A stretch of 26,000 nt of DNA from Pleurotus djamor. Its lineage: Eukaryota; Basidiomycota; Agaricomycetes; Agaricales; Pleurotaceae. The first letter of the stretch is position 1. The number at the start of each line of letters is the position of its first letter. The stretch lies in NCBI GenBank assembly GCA_029747585.1, contig JAPEVF010000648.1, positions 1-26,000 on the forward strand, read 5' to 3'. The notes beneath the pieces are model-generated. The model was not told where the DNA came from. It did not search any database and saw only the letters and a list, made by a program, of their open reading frames with translations. Made by a program: the position numbers and the translations under genes. Of this stretch, positions 9,911-19,300 are shown one piece after another.

Positions 9911-12214
9911 CTAATGATCTCGAAGCCCTGAGCGATGGCACTCGTCAGTTACGCAGGGTAGCAAAGGGGAACAGTCACTCACGCTTCGAGCTTCGTTCCA
10001 TCGGTGCCTCCGTTTCAGATATCTCTCGTTTACCCTCGCTAGGTCCGTTATCATTAGAAGACCGAACCAAACGTGCTGCGCTCCGCAGACGCATTGGCGG
10101 CACATCCAGTTCCATATCTTTCTTGGTCGGGGTAGAATGATGTGTTTCAGTCTTGAGTGAAGCCTTCCAACCCGTCCATCTATTGAGATACTTCAGAAGA
10201 AGGCGTTGTACGGCCTCATGAAGATGGAGGGGGTGAGGGGCGGGCTTGAGAAGAGAGTATTCTGGTTGAATTTGTTTGATCAATTCCGAAATGAGAGGGC
10301 CGGCGCATGAAACCTCCTTTGGTAGAAGTTGACCCCATTGATGCCTCTCGAATATGAAATCCCGGTCATCTTGGTATCCACAAGGGTCTATTTCATGTTC
10401 CGCCAGACGCTTTGAGATCGCCGGGTGAGACTCAACTGGGATCGACCTCAAGAGTGGGATAAGGATGCACCACACGATAGCCTCAGCATCGAGGCGTGGA
10501 AGATGTGTGAAGTCGTCCCTGAGGCTTTCTCGGTGTTGCGCGTAGTAGTGAGATTTCTCTTCATCAATCGTTCCGCCGTGAAAGGTCGACTGGGGGTCGT
10601 TGAATGTACGAAGAGGATCCTCGCAACCTTCATACGCCGCTTGGTAGCGTTGCTCGAGAGTCTTCGGGAGGGTAGGCATGCGAGAAAATTTGTCGTTTTC
10701 ATCTAGTATTCTCTGTTTGGCTGATGATCGTGAGATGTACCGGTCTGTGCCCTACACAATTGAAATTGAAGAGACTCCAAATGATACGAGTGATAACATA
10801 CCATGCGCACGCTTAATGGTTCACCGGGTAGCGGATATCCCCGGTAGACGGTACATGTATTGTCCGTGTTGAATATGTGGACGGTAGATTTGGTAAATTT
10901 GCCGCTGACGAAGAGTGAGAACCAAGTCAAACACCAGAGCAACGGTGACTTACCGGTTCAAAATCTCGTTCATGACGCGACAATGGTTCGCCCCGAGATG
11001 ACTTGGACGAAGATCGCCAAATGGCTGTCTTGCAACGAGGAGGGGGTCTCTGTCCAATGGGGAGTGCGTATCTAATCATCGACGTTAAGCAATGCAAATA
11101 GGCAACCAGGGCGCACACACCGCCAATAGCATGACCAATCGCGCGGTAGAGTACTGAGTCACTGAGGCTTTCATCTGGAGTGTTGTCCTTGGTAGCCACT
11201 ATTGTACGACTTTTTGTCCACACGTCTTGCCCCGATGGAATGATGCAGCCGTCTACCGTAAATTCGGCGACGAATCCAGCTATATCGAGGGCATAGCCGC
11301 ATCGCCGAAGACTGTCGTAGAGCTGGCCTTGAGTGAACTTCTTCTCGCCAAGGATATACCGATCGCGAATGATGAAAGGATTTTCACCAGGGGTTACATA
11401 TACCCAGGTAATTTGGCCTCGAGAGTTCCGAACTAGTCTAGCATTGCATTGTTCGTGAACTGGCCCAGCGAGTACATCCCATTTCGGAGGATAAGATAGC
11501 TTCAGTCCCTTTGAAAGGGTGATTGTATCGTCGTAGTATCGTCTACGCTCTTCCGGGACGTGGAGTGTGTAGATATATTGAAGGAGTGGTTCGGGATTCC
11601 ACCAGTCAAATGACCTTGAACACTCAAGGCCGGAAGGACCAGACCATAGAAGTGTATACCCCTCAAGGGAGAAAGAGATCCCCAGAAGTACTGTGCAATC
11701 AGGACGAGCTCGATGTGCGAGGTCGAGTAACTCGGCACATCGATCGAATGTAGCTTCCTGAGAATGACCTAGGTGTGTCGAGATACCGCAGAGGTGATGC
11801 CAAGATGGCTGAAGTCGAGCTCGCTTCAATTTGGTATAAAGGGACTTGGGAAGGGTGGCGAAGTCGGGGCAAGCGTCGACCAGGCCGTCTGGATGGTGTC
11901 GAGGAGGCGATGTGTGAATGTCCACGAAACTCAACTCAACGGTATCAAGGGGACATTTGCCTTTGATAAGATGCTCAGAGACAGCGTAGTTTAATGAGAA
12001 TAGTAGACTTACGGTATACAGCGTTGAATAAGGTGTTCATCATCTCAACCAGCAGAGTGTGTGACGGACGCTCGGAGTTTCTTACGACCTCGAAAGCATC
12101 GCGGACACTCCGCGAGATTGACATCCACACCAGAGTATCGCATGAGATGAGTCGATCTTCCAGAAAGTCCTCATTCAGTGTGACACCTGTTTTCCCCCAA
12201 ATTGGCACCGTCAT
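9911..12214 (-). CDS. FunK1-family protein, probable pseudokinase
   Basis: Paralogue of the neighbouring kinase, sharing segments such as WHH, DDTITLSK, PPKWDV, a GTD...IS segment and a TFHGG motif. Inferred exons: 12214-12013, 11960-11121, 11071-10954, 10904-10802, 10751-9983 and 9927-9911, all in phase, giving 682 residues. Where the active paralogue has HRDLSWSNIL, this protein reads NHCRVMNEIL (N376-H377-C378), so the catalytic aspartate is gone. The DLD position reads NTD (N399), and the region between is about 30 residues shorter. Introns before GTD and inside the terminal SKR match the paralogue in place and phase. Reading frame and splice sites are otherwise intact, so it may encode a real but inactive kinase-like protein. 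Alternatively it is a gene in early decay, or my choice of exon 3 boundaries is wrong. An upstream non-coding or short first exon cannot be excluded. Confidence 0.82.
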
Positions 12215-12916
12215 CACCGTCTGGCTAAATAGCTTCGGAATGAACTATACGTTCGATGTGGTCAGACGGATAGAGTAGGCTCGATCCTCGATATACCTAG
12301 AAAGGCATACCAGCTAGCGCCAATTTATTGAATTGCAGCGAAGAATGAGAATGATAGAGTCTGATGCTGTGGTTGTGGTACGGGGAGACGAAGTGGGTTT
12401 GCAAATTGAAAGTCCGACACAATGGACTGGAGCAGGTGATCGCGACAGGGCCCCTACTCAGGAGACCTCCCCGAGGCGACTTCTATCTGCCCTTTCCGCT
12501 TCAAGGAGTAGGTCTGCGTAGCTTTGTACTTGCAAGAATACGAGATCAGAAGTACGCTCTATAGAGGGAGCTCTGGACTATACGACGGCATCATTCCTCG
12601 AAGGCTGTGAAAGAAATGCCTACAAAGTCGCGTTGAATGGCCTGACATCAGCGCTGCCAGAGAATGTCACTAAGAGAGAACATGTAGATAGACCACTATG
12701 GTGTCCCCCTCCACTTTCCACTTACAACTTCAGTCTAGCCTACTCCGAAGGAAGTTTATCAGCCCTGTTAAGACCGAGGCAAAGCCAGTGGAGGGTGATT
12801 CAAACGGTACGGTACGGTGAGTATAGTACAAATCATCGTGATGAGCAGTATAAATGAAGTACATGGGTTGCATCGCAGGAGGAAAACCCAGACAAGTCCT
12901 CGGTAGCAAGGAGAGA
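12215..12916. other. Intergenic stretch, nothing recognised
   Basis: This 700-bp gap lies between the 5' end of the second FunK1 gene and the 3' end of the Tudor-like gene. It should contain the FunK1 promoter. The only local oddity is a short CGGTA repetition near 12806-12818. I see no convincing frame on either strand. Confidence 0.5.
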
Positions 12917-13778
12917 TCACATAGTAGAAACCCAACCATGACGTGCTAACAGTGATCTGATGTACGAGGTATCCGGCTTAATCTCCCCATTCATTGGAGC
13001 AAAGTATTTGCGGAGTTTAAGGGATTTGAGAGGCGACGAGAAGACAGTGGAGTTCGAGCTGGTGGAGAAGATGGCGGGGTAGTAGAGACCATCGATGTCC
13101 TAGGGAGTATGATGAGTTTCAGGACAATAGACTGGATATGTAAGGCACGCACCTCTTTCACTCTACCGACTCGAGTCGTCTGACAAGATATCTTCCCGGG
13201 ATACCAGTTGCCACCAACGGTACGCACCCAAACCGGGTCGCCAGGCTGGAAGTCGTGAAGGTCAGTATGATTCAAAACGAAGGCTGTACGAATTCACATA
13301 CCTGGAAAGTGTAGCCCCAAGGATCGTCTAGGTCCAGCGGTTGGGAATCATGGAAGTCATGATCTTCTCTCAGAGTTGCTGTGGTCGAAGATGACGTCGA
13401 TGCTGACGATGAATACACGGTCGTATGGTCGCTATCCGACCATGATTCCAGCTCTTCATGGGAAACAGGTCGAAGTTTGTTAGAGCCGCCAGGGCTGCGC
13501 ATCACGACGTGTTCATCGGTCTGCAATACGGTCGGTGCGGATGCGACGATCACGGATTTACGCTTGTAGGGATTTTGAGAAGCCTTTGGCTTCGTCCTCC
13601 GTGAGGTTCGTGTCCTTGACGACGGCGGTGGCGGGGACGGTGAAGGAGACGGTGAAGACGAAGTGGATGATGATGGTGAGGGCGAAAGGGAAGAAGAAGA
13701 ACGGGATGAAGTGGTTTGTTTGCGGGGAGTGGAGGTAGCGGAGCGCAAATTCCGTTTAGATCGAGTCGTCGCGGCCAT
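12917..13778 (-). CDS. Serine-rich basic protein with C-terminal Tudor/PWWP-like module
   Basis: Inferred exons 13778-13302, 13245-13153 and 13099-12917 (introns 56 and 53 bp, all phase 0) give 250 residues. The start is the first ATG of a long open exon. Residues 1-75 are disordered-looking, rich in S, P, T, K and R (begins MAATTRSKRNLRS). Then comes a linker, and from residue 158 a compact globular segment: FQPGDPVWVRT, WYPGKI, a break at the second intron, DIDGLYYPAIF and LRKYFAPMNGEIKPD. The pattern of charged-P-V-W-V followed by W-Y-P-G-K/R-I resembles SH3-like barrels of Tudor or PWWP type, which read histone marks or bind nucleic acid. That assignment is by motif shape only. A basic tail at the N-terminus and this module suggest a nuclear chromatin-associated protein. 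I cannot name the gene. Confidence 0.75.
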
Positions 13779-15477
13779 TTCCTAGATCGATCGCGGTTTC
13801 GGAGGTGCTTGAAGATAATGAAATTGGATGGATGCCAAGTGGGTATGGGGATGGTAGTACGGTTGTTCGAAAGACGGCAAGTAAAGGTGGACGTCTCTGT
13901 TTAAGAGCTAAGCTATTCCGCAGTGGGTCTGGGGTGTCGGATAAAAGGCCGGCGATAGTGATGTGATAAGTGTGGCTCTAGGCGTGGGATGCACGTGGGG
14001 AAAGTATCTGGCAACCAAGGGAGCAGAAACAGAGGCAGGCGGGGTCGTTGATGGATGAGAGGGATGGTTCGATTGAACCTTTTATGCTGCTCGACGACAG
14101 GAAGACAAAGGGATAAAGGGACAAAGCTGGTTACGGGATCGGAGCTCTATTGTGATGACGTCGTCTTTGTACTTTCGGTTGATTGGCCTCTTGGTCTTTG
14201 AACAGTCCCGATATGGAATTATAATCCGAATCAGGATTGCTAGGGCTGTATACGAATTAAATGATGCTGGTATGGTGGTCTGGACGAGAGTTACGGCTGT
14301 TTGAGCTGTTCAGCGCACGGGTAGTAAACTCAGCGCTTACTCAACGAAGGCTTGGAGGCTATTGCCGCTGGAAATGGGTTTCACGCTTGCGGATTAGGTG
14401 CAAATGGGACGTCGCTGTGTCTTGGTTAGATGAGCAAGGGAAATGCTCGAGTACTGGCAACGGTCTCACCCTTTATATGATATCACACTGACCGTCGTGC
14501 ATCGCCTCGTGTTCATCAAGTATCATTAAATCATCAAGTCTCATCAATCACCCACATCTTCATCGCCCGAGTGCTAATCTTGACACACTCATCAAATGGA
14601 AAGATGGGAAAATGCAAGGAACCCACAGTGTTTGTACGAAATCAGTATGTTAGAGAGAAAGGGAGGGAGGTAACAAACTGCATCATGGCGATGAAAAGCC
14701 GATACATGCTCTGGACACGTGTTTCATACGATTCTGAGACGGTCTTCTCTTAGAGAAGAGGTGGTCTTTCGAGCACACGCAGCGGAGGCAAATTGTAGAC
14801 CCAAACCCACCCTAAACGAAGCCTTTCCGACCGGCTGAGGGAGGGTGATTGCAAGGGCTCTAAGCTCAAGGATACAAGCCAAGAGTCGAGGTAACGAGGC
14901 TTTGGATCGCTCATGAAGATGACGGGCGATGGTTTGCTTGCGGTTTGATTATTAAGTGATCCTTCATGCATTATGGGCATTCGACCTTGAGGCGACTGGC
15001 CGTTACGATTACTGTCAGTCCCACACCGACGAGGGATGGCGATGGCAATGGGTAGTAGGAAGCGCAAAAACTTACAGGAGTTGGTGACCTCCCGCAGTGA
15101 CAGGCCATGACCAGCGTATCGTTACTACCGGCTGGGCCTCAAGTCCGACATTGGTTAGNAAAAAGAGGGAAGGGAGGAGGCGCCCAAATTGGCGCTGAAA
15201 GTGAAGAACGGCATGAATAGGAGAGCCACGGGGGCCCCTCTTAACAATTGAAGAACCAATAACGAACGGAGGGCCATATAAATATGGCAATACCTGATAC
15301 CAAGTACTCCATAAGATCTATTGAGAGGCTCAAAAGATGAGCTGAAGACTGGTAGACTACAACCTCAGTGAGAAAACACAATATCTACAGTCACTTTATT
15401 GTTATCTCTCCGCCACGGCACATCACGTTGTGAGTGCCGCGTAATGATTACCTTCGATGGCAACGATGACGTGAGAT
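13779..15477. other. Intergenic region left of the chromovirus
   Basis: The stretch beside 13778 should hold the Tudor-like gene's promoter. A plus-strand patch rich in ATCA/TCATCAA words lies at about 14510-14560. A minus-strand frame ending at 14750 gives about 54 residues from an ATG near 14914, with RLGWVWVYNLPPLRVLERP, but has no known family and I do not call it. Close to the LTR there is an ATG at 15444 followed by 11 open codons that run into the element; it could be the severed start of a gene. Confidence 0.45.
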
Positions 15478-15964
15478 TGTAAGGGGACACTCAATTCCAA
15501 CCCCTAGCCCCTCTGTTTCCACCTCCTTACAGGTCTCCCCGCCCACCATCGCTGCTACGAATCCCGGTCGAATCCCGAATCCCGGTGCGAATGCCGTTCG
15601 CACCCCGCGCGCTCCCATCACCATCCTTCGTCGCCCAACCCCACTTCCATAAGTGACCATAGCAATCTTCTGAGTGTTGCAGGAGGTAGTATACACCTAT
15701 ACTATTATCCTCCTGCAAGGGCTTTCCTTAATCTACAATGCCCCATGAGCTACGCCCATCACAAGTTGCCAACCTCGAACCCCGGTCGAACCCCACCACC
15801 CTTCGGACTTGTACATTTGTATATTTGTACACATGTCGAATCCCGGACGAATCCCGCACCCCACTGTATTCGTCATTTCGGGATTCGCCAATCCCTCACT
15901 CCTTTCCCTTTTCTCTCTCTTCTCTCTCTCTCACTTTCCTTTTCTTCTTTCGTTCGTTACAAGT

Positions 15965-15999
15965 CGAATCCCGTACGAACGCCGTTCACTCGGGATTCG
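15965..15999. repeat. Nested inverted repeat in U3
   Basis: CGAATCCCG (15965-15973) and CGGGATTCG (15991-15999) form a 9-bp inverted repeat. Between them lies GAACGCCGTTC (15977-15987), itself a perfect 5+1+5 palindrome. It sits about 90-120 bp upstream of the TATA box, a position suited to a regulator-binding site. The same arrangement is present, identical, in the 3' LTR. Confidence 0.7.
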
Positions 16000-16085
16000 G
16001 TGCTATTGTGCGCTCTACAGCATTGCTGTAGAACACATGTTACTTTACATCTTACTTATAATTATTAGGTACTGTCCATAGTTCG

Positions 16086-16091
16086 TATATA
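16086..16091 (+). promoter_or_regulatory. TATA box of the chromovirus LTR
   Basis: TATATA in an AT-poor setting, 29-34 bp before the AGCCTTTTCT segment that would be the start of the genomic RNA. The spacing agrees with a polymerase II start near 16115-16122. Confidence 0.6.
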
Positions 16092-16098
16092 GAGCCGC

Positions 16099-16151
16099 CC
16101 TAGGTGGGTGGGAATCCTTAGCCTTTTCTCTTCGGATTCCCTCCACCTAGG
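16099..16151. repeat. Imperfect hairpin around the inferred RNA start
   Basis: The arms are 16099-16117 (CCTAGGTGGGTGGGAATCC) and 16134-16151 (GGATTCCCTCCACCTAGG). They pair over 9 + 8 bp with one small internal mismatch. The 16-nt loop, 16118-16133, contains the AGCCTTTTCT segment that is complementary to the primer-binding site. The right arm is repeated directly at 16195-16212. Confidence 0.7.
16120..16129 (+). other. Putative self-primer segment (R region)
   Basis: AGCCTTTTCT is the exact reverse complement of AGAAAAGGCT just inside the 5' LTR. In Tf1-type elements the first ~11 nt of the RNA fold back on the primer-binding site and prime minus-strand synthesis in place of a tRNA. The location near the predicted RNA start supports that role. 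The same segment occurs in the 3' LTR at 22207-22216. Confidence 0.65.
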
Positions 16152-16249
16152 TGAGTAGGTACTTAGCTATTCCTAGCTATTACTAATATACTTCGGATTC
16201 CCTCCACCTAGGAGTTCCCCTGAGCCCCTCTCGGAGTTGCCCTTACAGT

Positions 16250-16259
16250 AGAAAAGGCT
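16250..16259 (+). other. Putative primer-binding site, self-primed type
   Basis: AGAAAAGGCT begins two bases after the 5' LTR. No TGG, which would pair with a tRNA CCA end, occurs at or near this point. Ten of ten bases pair with the inferred 5' end of the element RNA. Confidence 0.65.
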
Positions 16260-16350
16260 CACCCCCTACGCACCAGTATATTCGTTCTCGAATCCCGGAA
16301 CGAATCCCGATCCGTCAACGAATACTACTCTTGCGTCTCCCTACCCAACC

Positions 16351-19300
16351 ATGAGTTCGATGCCTGGACAGCCCGTCGCCTTGCCAGCGAACGCCGTTCA
16401 AGCACTCAGTATCTTGTGGTCGGACTTGCAAAAGCAAGCGGCATTGGCAGACTCACAAGGCATTGCGATAGCGCAAATATCTCAAACCCTTGATGCCATT
16501 GCAGCTCGCATGCAACTCCCTCCCCGTTCGCCATCTCCACCCATGGCTGAACCTCCAACCCCGGTCACTCCTCCGTCTACGGTTCGAATCCCGGCCCCAC
16601 GCGGTGAGAAACTCAAACCCGCCAACCCTCCAGCCTTCGACGGCAGTAGGGCGAACGGCGTTCACTTTCTCAACAGCGTGAACATCTGGTTCCAACTCCG
16701 TCCAGACTTGTTCGTCAGCGACCAAGCCCGCATTCTCTGGACTCTCTCGTATTTCTCCAAAGGTCGTGCACAGGAATATGCCAACCGATGCTTTCGAATG
16801 AATACCGCCAACACCACTACTTGGACGGCGTTCGAAACGGCGTTCAAATCTCGGTTCTTTCCTCTGAATGAAAGGGAGCTGGCTCGAGTTAAACTCGAGT
16901 CATCGACCTGGCATCAGCACAACCGGACCTTTGACGAATACCTAGACGAGTTCCAGGAACTGGCAGACCAAGCAGACTACCCCCTTGGTGCTCAGCTCAC
17001 ACTCAAATTCAGGAAAGGTCTTCACCGCGGCATTCAAGACCAAATCGCAGAATCTTCGGTTTTGAATCCCGGAGACGACGACACCATCGGCTGGTACACA
17101 GCAGCACAAACCATCTGGAACAACATGCAAGCAAACACTGCGTTCCGCGCTGCTGAATCCCGAACGCCGTTGGAAACCATTGACCTCCCTGAACAAGCAC
17201 CTCCCTCTCCCCCAACCCCTGCTGCAATCAACCATCACGAACCCCGGCCAATCCCGATCCAATGCCTTCGTTGTAATTCTACTCAGCACGAAGACAGGGA
17301 TTGCCCTTGCCGTTTTGATTTGCAGCATATGACCAAGGAAGAGGCCGAACGTCTGCTGGACAAACTGTCACGGTCCACCAAGACGAACCCCCAAGTCAAA
17401 GACAAGACAAAGGAACTGCCCCAACGCCGACGAATCCCTGGTACACCGTCAACGGCGTTCAACCGCTTCTCCTGCCTCCCTGTGGAAGAGCCAAGTGTGG
17501 TAACGGAAACGAATCCCGAAGAAACGAATCCCGCACCTACACCAGCGAATCCCGATACCCCGCAGGAAAGCAAAGGTGTACCAACACCCCCCAAAACCCG
17601 AAGGCCTGGCTGGGAGAAACGACTACCCAAGAGGTTTCAAGTCTCTGCAACGCCGTCTGCTCTCTCGTTGGACATGGACATCTCCGTTCAAGCGACCGAT
17701 ACCGAATCCCGCTTCCATTTGCATGCCCTCCTTGACAGCGGAGCGTCGGGATTGTTCATCCACCCCAACTACGTTGAGAAATGTGGTTTTTCGACAAGGC
17801 CTCTCTCATCCCCAATCCCGGTCTACAATGTTGACGGCACCATGAATCAGGAAGGCTCCATTCGTGAAGTTGTGGACTTGGTCTTGCGCTACAAGGATCA
17901 CTCTGAGCGGGCGCTATTCGCAGTCACCAACATTGGCAAGCAAGATATCATTGTCGGCTACTCTTGGCTCAAGGAACACAACCCCGAGGTCAACTGGCAA
18001 ACCAAAGAAGTCAAAATGAGCCGTTGCCCTCGAGTTTGCAGCACTTGCCGCGAGGAACTCAAAGAGATTCGCCGTATTCGACATCGCGAATCCCGACACT
18101 TGCGCCAATGCCGACTTGGTCCAACGCCGTTCATTGATGACGAACCGGTGGACTTGCCTGCGCTGTTGGAGACAGACGACTCTGATGACCCAGAGGTCTA
18201 CGAGCCGAATGCCGGAGATCGTCTCTTCTCTGCAATCCCACCTCCAACGCCGGACTACGCCATTCAGATCCGATCCATGGAAATTCGTGCATCTGAAACC
18301 ATCTCCCAACGCCTTGCGATCGCCTTTCAGAAGAACAAGGCCGTCGAATCCCGGAATGCCGACTTCCCAGACCTCTTTACGGAGTTCGAGTCGGTATTCG
18401 CCAAGGAGGCATTCGACGAACTTCCCCAATCCCGACCATGGGACCATGCCATTGAGTTGGTTGATGGTTCTGAGCCAGCCAACTGCAAGGTGTATCCCTT
18501 GTCCCCAGTCGAACAGCGCGAACTCGACGCTTTCATCGAAGAGAACTTGAATACCGGTCGCATACGCCCTTCGAAATCCCCAATGGCGTCCCCGGTATTC
18601 TTCATCAAGAAGAAAGATGGTTCTCTCAGACTTGTGCAGGACTACCGAAAATTGAACTCCATGACTATCAAGAATCGGTATCCAATCCCGCTCATCTCTG
18701 AACTTGTTGACAAGTTGAAAAACGCGCGCTATTTCACCAAGCTCGATGTTCGCTGGGGCTACAACAATGTCAGGATCAAGGAAGGCGATGAATGGAAGGC
18801 GGCGTTCAGGACGAACCGCGGTCTCTTTGAACCCCTTGTCATGTTTTTCGGTCTCACCAACTCCCCCGGCACTTTCCAAACCATGATGAACGACTTGTTT
18901 CGGGATTTGATTACTGAAGGTGTGGTTATTATCTACTTGGATGACATCCTCATCTTCACCGAATCCCGAGACGAACACCGGAAAGTGCTTCGGCGAGTCT
19001 TGAAGATATTGCAAGACAACAAGCTCTATCTTCGACCCGAAAAATGTGAGTTCGAACAGACCAAGATCGAATACCTGGGAGTGGTGGTCTCTGAAGGCAA
19101 AGTCGAGATGGATCCCGCCAAGGTTGCTGGTGTCGCAGAGTGGCCCGAACCCCGGAATCAGACTGAACTCCAGTCTTTCTTGGGTTTTGTCAACTTCTAT
19201 CGGCGTTTCATGAAGGACTACTCGCACATCGCTCGACCGCTATTCGACATTCAGAATGCCAAAGAATGGACTTGGACAGGTCGTGAACGAACGGCGTTCG

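Larger units (their letters stand above)
15478..16247 (+). repeat. Chromovirus 5' LTR
   Basis: It runs from TGTAAGG to CCTTACA, 770 bp, and matches the 3' LTR except for about 12 substitutions counted by eye, all between about 15606 and 15915. It contains a TATATA box at 16086-16091, eight GAATCCCG/CGGGATTC words, one AACGCCGTT, and a 22-bp direct repeat (16130-16151 and 16191-16212) whose sequence also occurs inverted just upstream. Confidence 0.97.

Noticed and set aside
12806..12818. CGGTA tandem repetition as a possible microsatellite
   Set aside because: Too few units to be meaningful.
14750..15067. 105-codon minus-strand frame near the Tudor-like gene
   Set aside because: No recognisable motif and no supporting splice pattern; kept only as a remark in the intergenic entry.
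15838..15998. CRISPR-like spacing of GAATCCCG repeats in the LTR
   Set aside because: Repeats are only 8-9 bp, irregularly spaced and on both strands in a eukaryotic retroelement; not an array.
17914..19227. 437-codon minus-strand frame inside the chromovirus
   Set aside because: Exact antisense shadow of the reverse-transcriptase region, produced by the codon usage of the sense frame.
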